Assembly (NCBI GenBank): GCA_001899635.1
Contig: MKVQ01000004.1
Span: forward strand, 62,001-126,000
Source of the DNA: Myxococcales bacterium 68-20
GTDB taxonomy: Bacteria > Myxococcota_A > Polyangia > Polyangiales > Polyangiaceae
Length of the DNA: 64,000 bases
Direction: 5' to 3'
Below the pieces are notes generated by a model. The model had not been told where the DNA came from, did not search any database, and saw nothing but the letters and a program-made list of their open reading frames with translations. The translations under genes and the position numbers were made by a program. Shown here piece after piece: positions 17,857 through 25,153 of the stretch; the stretch's first letter is position 1; each line of letters opens with the position of its first letter.

Positions 17857-17872
17857 CGGCACGGCGCGTGCT
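17857..17872 (+). promoter_or_regulatory. Possible sigma-54 promoter before the first paralogous lipoprotein
   Basis: The site reads CGGCACG, four bases, GTGCT; GG and GC have the correct ten-base gap and the -24 half matches TGGCACG in six of seven bases. The predicted start of transcription is only two or three bases before the ATG at 17885, which weakens the case. Confidence 0.3.
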
Positions 17873-17884
17873 CCTCGATGGGGG

Positions 17885-18901
17885 ATGAACCGAACGGGCG
17901 TCATCGCCTTGGGGCTCTTCCTCGCGCTCCCGCTCGCCGCGTGCACACCGCTCGCGCGCTGGATGAGCGGCGACGACACCACCAACGACAGGAGCGCCGC
18001 TGCTCGGGACGGCGGCTCCGCGCCGAGTCAGGCGGACGCGAGCACGAAGGCCGCCGGCCCGCCGACGATCACGAAGCTCGCCTTTGTCGAGGATCCGCTC
18101 GGACCGCGCATTCTCGTGGCCGGTGTCGATCCGGCAGGACGCCTCGAGAGCGTGTGGATCGATCTCCTCGACGAGAACGGCAAGCCCGCCGTGATCGATG
18201 GCGACGGTGACGGATCGACCGAGTCGAGCCAGCTCGAGATCCTGTCGAGCTCGATGGACAAGAGCGCGGACGCTTACTTCTTCGAGGTTCGAGCGTCACC
18301 CGGGCTCGAGCGCTTCGCGAAGCGGGTCACCGCGCGCGTGCAGGAGAAGAGCGGAACGATGGGCGAGCCGCACGGCACGAGCCTCGCTCCGCTCGCGGTG
18401 CGCGGCTCCGGCGAGGCGTGTGACCTCCAGGGATTCGACGTCTGCACGGACGGCCTCGCATGCAACGACGACTCGACGGCAAGCTCCCGATGCGAGGACC
18501 TCGACGCGGCACGAGCTCGGCGATGCGCGACGGCGCCGGTCATCGAGGTCGGCGCGAGGACGAGAGGCACGACGAAGGGCGCGAGCCTGTGGGATCCGCC
18601 GGACGGCTGCGCCTCGGAGGCGCGACGCGGGCGGCCGGAGGCGGTTCTCCGCCTCCGCCTACCCTCGCCGGTGTCGTCACTCGCGATCGCGACCCTCGCG
18701 GACGGCACGACGTTCGACTCGGTCGTCACCGTGCTCGACGGCTGCGGTGCGCGCGCGACCGCGCTCGCCTGCAACGACGACGATCCGCCCCCGGTCTCGC
18801 GCGTGAGGATCGACCACCTCCCCGCAGGCGACTACATCGTCGTCGTCGACTCGCTCGATCGATCCGGAGGCGCGTTCGAGCTCACGGTGACGGCGCGATG
18901 A
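17885..18901 (+). CDS. Lipoprotein with Cys motif and PPC-like C-terminal domain (paralogue 1)
   Basis: The 338-residue product has a lipoprotein signal (Cys 20, LAAC), a middle beta-rich part, a Cys cluster (ACDLQGFDVCTDGLAC near residue 179) and a C-terminal domain of about 100 residues with SLWDPPDGC, ACNDD and LPAGDYIVVVDS. That last part resembles bacterial pre-peptidase C-terminal domains, extracellular beta sandwiches. The same Cys cluster and C-terminal domain are found in the next gene, so the two are paralogues. Function is unknown; envelope location is likely. Confidence 0.7.
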   Translation: MNRTGVIALGLFLALPLAACTPLARWMSGDDTTNDRSAAARDGGSAPSQADASTKAAGPPTITKLAFVEDPLGPRILVAGVDPAGRLESVWIDLLDENGKPAVIDGDGDGSTESSQLEILSSSMDKSADAYFFEVRASPGLERFAKRVTARVQEKSGTMGEPHGTSLAPLAVRGSGEACDLQGFDVCTDGLACNDDSTASSRCEDLDAARARRCATAPVIEVGARTRGTTKGASLWDPPDGCASEARRGRPEAVLRLRLPSPVSSLAIATLADGTTFDSVVTVLDGCGARATALACNDDDPPPVSRVRIDHLPAGDYIVVVDSLDRSGGAFELTVTAR

Positions 18902-18953
18902 CGCTCGGCGCCGGTCTCATGACGGCCACTGCCCAATCGCGCGTATCCACGAG

Positions 18954-18969
18954 CGGCACGTGGGTTGCT
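18954..18969 (+). promoter_or_regulatory. Sigma-54 promoter before the second paralogous lipoprotein
   Basis: CGGCACG, four bases, TTGCT matches the sigma-54 consensus at all but the first base, with the invariant GG-N10-GC spacing. Transcription would start near 18980, just upstream of a CGGAGGA ribosome binding site and the ATG at 18996. This is the best sigma-54 site I found in the window. Confidence 0.65.
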
Positions 18970-18995
18970 GGCAGCGACGGGCACCGGAGGAATCG

Positions 18996-20489
18996 ATGAA
19001 GAACCGTCTCTTGTCGCTCGTGATGTCCGCCACCGCCATCGTCGCCTGCAGCGCTTCTCCGAGTGGCGGACCGGCGAAGGACGACGACACGAACGTCGAC
19101 GTCCCGGCGGACGACGTAGCCGACCCGCCCACCGACCCCGGCGACCCCTCGAACGAGCCTCCCGCAGCGCCGGCGCCCGGGCTCACATCGGCGTCGTTCC
19201 GCAACATCGGGCGCCGCGGCGACACCGTCCAGATCCAGGTGAGCGGAAGCGATCCGACGAAGCAGACGTCCGCAGCGCACGTCCGGTTCGCCGACGAGGC
19301 CGGCGTGCCGGTGAATGCGTTCGACACGAACTGGGACGGCATCGCCGATTCGCCCGAGAGCACGTTCCACTTCGACACGAGCACGCTCGGGAGCGCGAGC
19401 TTCGACGGGACGATCACGATCCCGTCGGTCTTCGGCCCCAACTCGAAGATCAAGAAGGCGTTCGTCGCGCTCGAGAACGAGGCTCGCGTGCGTTCCCCGG
19501 AGATCGCGGCGACGATGAGCTTCCAGCTGCTCAAGGTCGAGAACGAGCCCTGCGACGATCGGAAGATCGAGAGCCGCTGCGAGACCGGTCTCTCGTGCAG
19601 CGGCTCGCCGGCGACGTGCCAGCCCGGCAGCGCGCCGGAGCTGTCCAAGGTGGCCTACTTCGGCGGGTCATCGCCGAAGATGGTCTTCCGCGGCGAGGAG
19701 GCCGACGAGGACATCGCGTCGGTGTCGATCGAGTTCCTCGACAACGCGAACGCCCCCAAGTCGGTGGTCCTCACCGGAGAAGAGCAGGACGGGACGTCGG
19801 CCAGCAGCATCAGCGTGGACGCCCGCGGAAGCGCGTTCGACACGACCTTCTTCGTCGAGGCAATCCCCTCATCGGGCTTCGTCTCGCAGGTCCCGAAGAT
19901 CGCCGCGACGGCGATCGACCTCGTCGGCCGCTCGAGCTCCCGGACGATCACGGCCCGCGCGACGATGCCGATCCGCAGCGTCGGCCAGGCGTGCGATCCC
20001 GACGGCTTCGATGCGTGCGCCTCCAATGCGGTCTGCTTCCCGGGCCTCCGCTCGGAGCCGAACAAGTGCAAGGCCGCTTCGACGACACGCGCGGACAAAT
20101 GCAAGGCGGCCCCGGTCCTCGATCCGAGCAAGGGCATCACGCACACCTACGGCACCGTCGCCGGCGTCAGCCTCTGGGACGCCCCGCCCAGCTGTGTCCC
20201 GAACGACGCGACCGGGCGGCCCGAAGCAGCGATCCAGCTCCATCTCGCGGCGGCCGCTCCCACGCTGACGATCACGACCGCCCTTCCCGAGACCAGCTTC
20301 GACACGGCGGTCTACCTGATCCCGTCGTGCGCTCCTTCTTCGTCGACAGCCCTCGGCTGCAACGACGATGCGAAGGGCTACGCGTCGGAGCTCGTTCTGA
20401 AGGACGTTCCTGCCGGCGACTATACGATCGTGGTCGAGTCGGTGCAGATGCGCGGCGGTCGCTTCGGACTCGCCGTCTCGCTCGACTGA
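18996..20489 (+). CDS. Lipoprotein with Cys motif and PPC-like C-terminal domain (paralogue 2)
   Basis: The 497-residue product has a lipoprotein signal (Cys 18, IVAC), an Asp/Pro-rich linker, two beta-rich segments separated by a Cys motif near residue 190 (CDDRKIESRCETGLSC), a second Cys cluster near 330 (ACDPDGFDACASNAVC) and a C-terminal domain with SLWDAPPSC, GCNDDAKG and VPAGDYTIVVES. From the second Cys cluster on it aligns with the upstream gene. It has its own strong sigma-54-like promoter and a CGGAGGA site, and a terminator follows. I recognise no enzyme motif. Sigma-54 control links it to the flagellar or developmental regulon by inference only. Confidence 0.72.
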   Translation: MKNRLLSLVMSATAIVACSASPSGGPAKDDDTNVDVPADDVADPPTDPGDPSNEPPAAPAPGLTSASFRNIGRRGDTVQIQVSGSDPTKQTSAAHVRFADEAGVPVNAFDTNWDGIADSPESTFHFDTSTLGSASFDGTITIPSVFGPNSKIKKAFVALENEARVRSPEIAATMSFQLLKVENEPCDDRKIESRCETGLSCSGSPATCQPGSAPELSKVAYFGGSSPKMVFRGEEADEDIASVSIEFLDNANAPKSVVLTGEEQDGTSASSISVDARGSAFDTTFFVEAIPSSGFVSQVPKIAATAIDLVGRSSSRTITARATMPIRSVGQACDPDGFDACASNAVCFPGLRSEPNKCKAASTTRADKCKAAPVLDPSKGITHTYGTVAGVSLWDAPPSCVPNDATGRPEAAIQLHLAAAAPTLTITTALPETSFDTAVYLIPSCAPSSSTALGCNDDAKGYASELVLKDVPAGDYTIVVESVQMRGGRFGLAVSLD

Positions 20490-20517
20490 ACGCCCTCTAG
20501 AGCTCGCGCTTCGATTC

Positions 20518-20553
20518 ACGGCTCGGGTGTTCGCACCCGGGCCGTTTGCATTT
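20518..20553 (+). terminator. Intrinsic terminator before flgG
   Basis: A 12-bp stem (ACGGCTCGGGTG with CACCCGGGCCGT, one G-U pair) closed by a TTCG tetraloop, followed by TTGCATTT. It ends transcription of the accessory lipoprotein block and separates it from the flgG operon. Confidence 0.85.
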
Positions 20554-20754
20554 CACGCGATCGCAGGCCCCGATGCACGCGGCGAGAAGTCCGCAGGACG
20601 AGCCGAGTGAGCGCGCAGTTCGGCATTCGATCCCCGCGTCGAACCGCCGACGCGCGTGCCCCGAACGTCATGGCCATGGCGCTCGCCGACGCCCGCTTGA
20701 CGCTTCCACCAACCTGAACGGCAGGATCCGCGGAAAAGAGAGGCGACTTCGCGC

Positions 20755-20770
20755 TGGCATCGACCTCGCA
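20755..20770 (+). promoter_or_regulatory. Weak sigma-54-like site before flgG
   Basis: TGGCAT, five bases, TCGCA keeps the GG-N10-GC spacing but departs from consensus in both halves. Transcription would begin about one or two bases before the flgG ATG at 20783. I list it because a promoter is needed between the terminator at 20518 and flgG, and because the same unusual position is seen before two other genes. Confidence 0.22.
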
Positions 20771-20782
20771 GGCAGCCACGGC

Positions 20783-21565
20783 ATGTTCCGATCGCTCAAC
20801 GTGGCGGCCACTGGCATGGTCGCGCAGGAGACGAAGCTCGACACCATCGCGAACAACCTCGCGAACGCGAACACCGCCGGCTACAAGCGCCAAGACGCGG
20901 AGTTCGAGGACCTCCTCTACCAGAACGTCCGCTCGGCCACGCCGAACGCCATCGGAGGCGCAGCTCCGGCAGGCACGCAGGTCGGATCCGGAGTCCGCGT
21001 GGTGACGACCTCGCGCGCGTTCGCGCAGGGCTCGATCCAGCAGACGGGCAACCCGCTCGACATAGCGATCGAGGGCAGCGGCTTCATCGGGGTGACGCGC
21101 GCGTCGGGCGAGATCGCCTACAGCCGCGCGGGCAACCTGAAGGTCGACGCACAGGGTCGCCTGTGCACGAACGACGGACTCGCGATCGAACCGCCGATCA
21201 CGGTCCCGACGGACGCGACCTCGATCACGATCGCGTCGGACGGCACCGTGAGCGCGCTCAGTGCCGGTCAGCGTGCGCCGACGCAGCTCGGACAGCTCCA
21301 GCTCGTGACGTTCCCGAACCCGAACGGTCTCACCGCGCTCGGGCACAACCTCTACACCGCGACGGCGGCGAGCGGCGAGCCCGTGATCGGCGCGCCGGGA
21401 ACCGACGGCCGCGGCACGATCCTCCAGGGTGCGCTCGAGGGCTCCAACGTCGAGATGGTGAGCGAGATGGTCAATCTGATCCGCACCCAGCGCGCCTACG
21501 AGATCAACTCCAAGGTGATCTCCGCCGCCGACGACATGCTCCGGAACGCGACGCAGGTTCGGTGA
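20783..21565 (+). CDS. flgG: Flagellar distal rod protein FlgG
   Basis: FlgG builds the distal rod. The 260-residue product begins with the family N-terminus (MFRSLNVAATGMVAQETKL, then NNLANANTAGYKR and DLLYQ) and ends with EGSNVEMVSEMVNLIRTQ and RAYEINSKVISAADDML. I chose ATG 20783 because the longer open frame upstream has no family similarity. It is the first gene of the second flagellar operon. No flgF gene is beside it, although flgF and flgG are commonly paired. Confidence 0.95.
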   Translation: MFRSLNVAATGMVAQETKLDTIANNLANANTAGYKRQDAEFEDLLYQNVRSATPNAIGGAAPAGTQVGSGVRVVTTSRAFAQGSIQQTGNPLDIAIEGSGFIGVTRASGEIAYSRAGNLKVDAQGRLCTNDGLAIEPPITVPTDATSITIASDGTVSALSAGQRAPTQLGQLQLVTFPNPNGLTALGHNLYTATAASGEPVIGAPGTDGRGTILQGALEGSNVEMVSEMVNLIRTQRAYEINSKVISAADDMLRNATQVR

Positions 21566-22329
21566 TGAAGCGCCAGGCCTTCGCCCTCCTCTTCCTTGCC
21601 ATCCTCGCCGACGCCGCGAAGGCACACGGCGCCGAGCCGGCAACGCCTGCCGCGGCGGCGATCCCGCGGGTCGAGATCCCCGGCGCGAGGGTGCGTGCGA
21701 AGGACATCCTCGGCGCGTCGGCTCCCGACGTCGAGCTCGGCGCGACACCGCCGCTCGGCGCGTCACGCATCGTCGATCGCGCCGAGATCGAGCGCGCCTT
21801 CGCTGCAGCGAACGTCACTCCGCCTAAGAAGATCCCCGCCGCCGTCCGTGTCTCGCGCAAGACCCGCCGCCTCACCGCCGCCGACGTCTCGGACGCGATC
21901 CGTTCGGCGCTCGCGGCGGTGCGCCTCCCGCGGGGAGCGACGCTCTCGAGCGTCCGCGCGGCCGGCGTGGAGGTCCCCGCCGACTTCCAGCGCGTGACGG
22001 TCGATCTGCCTGCCCTTCCGCGGCGTGCCGGGCCGGCGACGGCGCAAGCCACCGTGACGTTCCTCGGCGAAAGTGACACCCCGATCCACAAGACGATGAC
22101 GCCGATCGAGCTGCTCCTTCCTCCAGAGGCCGCGTTCGCCGAGATCCCGCGCGGGGCTCCGATCACGCTCGTCATCCGACGCGGGCTCGTCGAGGTCAGC
22201 ATCTCTGCAGTCGCGGCGATCGACAGCGACGTCGGCGCCATCCTCCCGGTCACGATCAAGCCCTCCGGTCGCGTGCTCCGTGCTCGCGCGATCGACAAGG
22301 ACCACGCCGTCGCCCTGGAGGACTCGTGA
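21565..22329 (+). CDS. flgA: Flagellar P-ring assembly chaperone FlgA
   Basis: FlgA is a periplasmic chaperone for P-ring formation by FlgI. The 254-residue product has a Sec signal peptide (about residues 1-22), a variable N-terminal domain and a C-terminal SAF-like domain with ITLVIRRGLVEVSISAVAAIDSDVGAILP-type strands and ending in RVLRARAIDKDHAVAL. The ATG at 21565 overlaps the flgG stop by one base and the stop overlaps flgH (GTGA). It is somewhat longer than enterobacterial FlgA; FlgA proteins vary in length. Confidence 0.88.
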   Translation: MKRQAFALLFLAILADAAKAHGAEPATPAAAAIPRVEIPGARVRAKDILGASAPDVELGATPPLGASRIVDRAEIERAFAAANVTPPKKIPAAVRVSRKTRRLTAADVSDAIRSALAAVRLPRGATLSSVRAAGVEVPADFQRVTVDLPALPRRAGPATAQATVTFLGESDTPIHKTMTPIELLLPPEAAFAEIPRGAPITLVIRRGLVEVSISAVAAIDSDVGAILPVTIKPSGRVLRARAIDKDHAVALEDS

Positions 22330-23036
22330 ACCTCACGCGCCTCGTGGCCGGCTGCGTCCTCCTCGCTTCCGCATGGTCTTTGGCCGGCTGCGGGCCGCGG
22401 CACATCGCGCCGTTCAAGCCTCGCCAGCGCGTCTACGAGCCCGGCGCCTACGCACAAGAGGCGGCCTCCGCGCGGCCTGCGAACGGCTCGCTCTTCGGCG
22501 AGACGAGCGGCGGTTGGCTCGAGGACACCCGCGCGACGCGCGTGGGCGACTTCGTCGTCATCAAGATCGACGAGCACGCAAATGCGAAGGGCGCGTCGAC
22601 CACGAACCTCAAGCAGGAGAGCTCCGGAACGACCGGCGCGAACGCGCTCATGGGGTTCCTCCCGGCGCTCAAGAAGGCATACCCCGAGATCGACCCGACA
22701 AAGCTCATCGAGTACGCGTCGAAGTCGGGCTTCGCCGGCGCGGGCGACACGGCCCGCAACGGCGAGCTTCGCGGCAGCATCGCGGTGCGCGTCACGCGCG
22801 AGATGCCGAACGGCGACCTCTTCCTCGAGGGAACGAAGGTCGTGCTCATCAACAACGAGGAGTACCACCTCTACGTCTCCGGCCTCGTCCGCCGCGTCGA
22901 CATCGCGCAGGACGACACGATCGCGTCGTCGCGTATCGCCGATGCGCAGATCGAGTTCACCGGTCGCGGCGACATCGCCGACCAGCAACGCAAGGGCTGG
23001 CTCGCCCGCATCATCGAATCCGCCAACCCGTTCTGA
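22326..23036 (+). CDS. flgH: Flagellar L-ring protein FlgH
   Basis: FlgH is the outer-membrane lipoprotein of the L ring. The 236-residue product has a lipobox with Cys 22 (SLAGC), and the conserved stretches GSLFGETSG-WLEDTRATRVGDFVVIKIDE, GELRGSIAVRVTREMPNGDL and the C-terminal DTIASSRIADAQIEFTGRGDI. It starts with GTG overlapping the flgA stop. Length is typical. Its presence means the flagellum spans an outer membrane. Confidence 0.95.
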   Translation: MNLTRLVAGCVLLASAWSLAGCGPRHIAPFKPRQRVYEPGAYAQEAASARPANGSLFGETSGGWLEDTRATRVGDFVVIKIDEHANAKGASTTNLKQESSGTTGANALMGFLPALKKAYPEIDPTKLIEYASKSGFAGAGDTARNGELRGSIAVRVTREMPNGDLFLEGTKVVLINNEEYHLYVSGLVRRVDIAQDDTIASSRIADAQIEFTGRGDIADQQRKGWLARIIESANPF

Positions 23037-23046
23037 GGAGTCCTAC

Positions 23047-24159
23047 GTGCGCCGTCTCTCGCTCGTGCTCGCGCTGTTCGCCTTCGTTGCCTGTCTCGTC
23101 GCCGCTCCGAGGACGGCGCGCGCCGACCGGCTGCGCGACCTCGTCGATGCCGGCGGAGCCCGCGAGAACCAGCTCGTCGGCTACGGGCTCGTCACCGGCC
23201 TCACCGGCACGGGCGACGACGTCAGTGTCCCGTTCACGGCGCAGTCGGTCCTCTCGATGCTCCGCCGCCTCGGGGTGCAAGTCGACTCGCCGCAGATCCG
23301 GCTCCGCAACGTCGCCGCGGTGGTCGTGACCGCGCAGCTCCCCGCATTCGCGAAGCAGGGAACGAAGATCGACGTCACCGTCGCGTCGATCGGCAACGCA
23401 CGCTCGCTGAGCGGCGGGATGCTCGTCCAGACCGTCCTCAAGGGCGCCGACCAGAAAACGTACGCGGTGGCGCAGGGCAACCTCTTGCTCGGCGGGATCG
23501 ACGCGCGCGGCGCGAGCGGCTCTTCACTCAAACAAGGCACCCTGACGGCAGGCCGCATCGCCGAGGGCGCGATCGTCGAGCGCGAGGTGACCGCGGACAT
23601 CGTCCAGGGCGGCACACTCCGACTCGAGCTCCGCAACCCGGGCTTCACCGTCGCCTCGCGGATCGCCGAGGCGGTCAACCAGATGTTCCCGGGCGCGGCG
23701 AGCGCGATCGACGGCGGCGTCGTGAAGGTGAAGGTCCCGCCGGGCTTCGAGTCGAAGCCGGTCGAGCTGATGGCGGCTCTCGAAGACCTCGAGGTCACGC
23801 CGGTGCGGCGCGCCCGTGTCGTCATCAACGAGCGCACGGGCACGATCGTGGCCGGCGGCGATGTGCGGCTCTCACCGGCGGCGGTCGTGCACGGGAACCT
23901 CACGATCGTCGTGAAGGAGGCGCCCATCGCCTCGCAGCCCATCGCGCCGTTCGGCGCAGGCAGCACTGCAGTGCTCCAGCGCTCCGAGGTGAGGGCCGAG
24001 GAAACGAGGAAGGGCCTGACGTACATGAAGGAGGCGCCCACCCTCGGCGATGTGGCGACGGCGCTCGGCGCCCTCGGCCTCTCACCGCGCGAGCTCGCCG
24101 GGGTGCTCCAGGCGCTCCGCGCCGCGAACGTGCTCGAGGCGGAGCTCGTCGTCCAGTGA
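23047..24159 (+). CDS. flgI: Flagellar P-ring protein FlgI
   Basis: FlgI forms the periplasmic P ring. The 370-residue product starts with GTG at 23047 after a GAGGAG site, has a Sec signal peptide ending at ARA-DR, and contains the family hallmarks ENQLVGYGLVTGLTGTGD, QSVLSMLRRLGV, NVAAVVVTAQLPAFAKQGTKI and the C-terminal LGDVATALGALGLSPRELAG. Length is normal. Its stop overlaps the flgJ start (GTGA). Confidence 0.96.
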   Translation: MRRLSLVLALFAFVACLVAAPRTARADRLRDLVDAGGARENQLVGYGLVTGLTGTGDDVSVPFTAQSVLSMLRRLGVQVDSPQIRLRNVAAVVVTAQLPAFAKQGTKIDVTVASIGNARSLSGGMLVQTVLKGADQKTYAVAQGNLLLGGIDARGASGSSLKQGTLTAGRIAEGAIVEREVTADIVQGGTLRLELRNPGFTVASRIAEAVNQMFPGAASAIDGGVVKVKVPPGFESKPVELMAALEDLEVTPVRRARVVINERTGTIVAGGDVRLSPAAVVHGNLTIVVKEAPIASQPIAPFGAGSTAVLQRSEVRAEETRKGLTYMKEAPTLGDVATALGALGLSPRELAGVLQALRAANVLEAELVVQ

Positions 24160-24557
24160 GCATCCGGATCCAGCCTCCTCCGCAGAGCGCAGCGGCGACG
24201 GCTGCCACCGACGAGACCAAGGCCAAGGACGACGCGGCGAAGGTAGCTCGTGACTTCGAAGCGATCCTCGTCCGACAGATGCTCTCGTCGACCAAGGTGG
24301 CCGGCAAGGGCGGCGGCTACGCAGACATGGCGGTCGAGGCCCTCGCCGCGTCGATCGCGTCGGCAGGCGGCCTCGGGATGAGCCACGCCATCGAGCAGGC
24401 GATCTCGGCGGCCCAGCACGGAGCCCGGAGCGCTTCGGCCCCCACTCCGGCGGACAGCGGAGCACCTCGGCCCGCGGCCGACCCGACCGGGCCGAAAAAA
24501 GGTGAGCCCGCCGCCTCAAGTCCCGCCCGGATCCGCCGTTCCGATGAGCAGGAATGA
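24156..24557 (+). CDS. flgJ: FlgJ-type rod-binding protein (no muramidase domain)
   Basis: The 133-residue product has the FlgJ N-terminal rod-binding domain (residues about 24-85: KVARDFEAILVRQMLSSTK, DMAVEALAASIASAGGLGMS) and a Pro/Ala-rich tail, but no glucosaminidase domain. This split arrangement is usual outside gammaproteobacteria and implies that a separate lytic enzyme opens the cell wall for the rod. It starts with GTG overlapping the flgI stop. Confidence 0.85.
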   Translation: MSIRIQPPPQSAAATAATDETKAKDDAAKVARDFEAILVRQMLSSTKVAGKGGGYADMAVEALAASIASAGGLGMSHAIEQAISAAQHGARSASAPTPADSGAPRPAADPTGPKKGEPAASSPARIRRSDEQE

Positions 24558-24561
24558 AACC

Positions 24562-24858
24562 ATGAGGATCACCGACCGATATTCGAGCTCGATGGATCGC
24601 GTCGCTCCCGGAGCGGCTCGCCCCGTCGACAAGACCGAGAAGGCCGACTCCGGCTCGCGCGCCGCGAGCGCAAAGGCCACGACTCCGGCGGCCGGCGGCG
24701 CGCTCGAGATCTCCGTCTCCAGCCGTGCCCAGGAGCTCGCATCGCGGACCGCACGGATCGACGACCTTCGCGCGGCGATCAAGGACGGCAGCTTCCGCGT
24801 CGACTCCCAGAGGATCGCGCAGCGTCTCGTGGGCCTCGTCGGTGAGGGTGAAGGATGA
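24562..24858 (+). CDS. flgM: Anti-sigma-28 factor FlgM
   Basis: FlgM binds sigma-28 (FliA) until the hook is complete. The 98-residue product has an unstructured N-terminus and the C-terminal helices typical of FlgM (VSSRAQELASRTARIDDLRAAIKDG, then RVDSQRIAQRLV). I chose ATG 24562 (AGGA site eight bases upstream); an in-frame ATG at 24544 is possible. fliA itself is not in the window. The stop overlaps the flgN start (ATGA). Confidence 0.88.
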   Translation: MRITDRYSSSMDRVAPGAARPVDKTEKADSGSRAASAKATTPAAGGALEISVSSRAQELASRTARIDDLRAAIKDGSFRVDSQRIAQRLVGLVGEGEG

Positions 24859-25151
24859 ACGCGGAAGAGCTTGTTCGCACGATGCGCGCCGCCCTCGAGT
24901 CCGAGCGCGAGGCGATCCGCCGTCTCGACCGCGAGGGGGTGACCCAGGCCGCCGCCACGAAGGAGCAGATCCTTACGCGGGTGCACGATGCGCCCGCCTC
25001 CGAGCGCCCTGCGCTCGTCGCGGCGCTCAGCGACCTGAAGATCGAGCTCCGGCAGAACCTCCTCTTGCTCGCTCACGCGCGCGACTACCTCCGCGAGGCG
25101 ATCGAGCTCTGTCACCCCTCGGGACGCGGACGCCTGGAGGCGAAGGTCTGA
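24855..25151 (+). CDS. flgN: FlgN-family flagellar export chaperone (copy 1)
   Basis: FlgN escorts the hook-filament junction proteins FlgK and FlgL to the export gate. The 98-residue helical product has the family layout, with a start like MNAEELVRTMRAALESE and LLLLAHARDYLREAIELC at the end, and lies between flgM and flgK as usual. A second, clearly related gene lies after flgL (27463-27780). FlgN sequences are weakly conserved; position and helix pattern carry the call. Confidence 0.82.
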   Translation: MNAEELVRTMRAALESEREAIRRLDREGVTQAAATKEQILTRVHDAPASERPALVAALSDLKIELRQNLLLLAHARDYLREAIELCHPSGRGRLEAKV

Positions 25152-25153
25152 AC

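Noticed and set aside
20546-20782. N-terminal extension of FlgG or a separate flgF gene
   Set aside because: The extra residues are basic, without rod-protein motifs, and a terminator lies at 20518-20553; no FlgF pattern is present.
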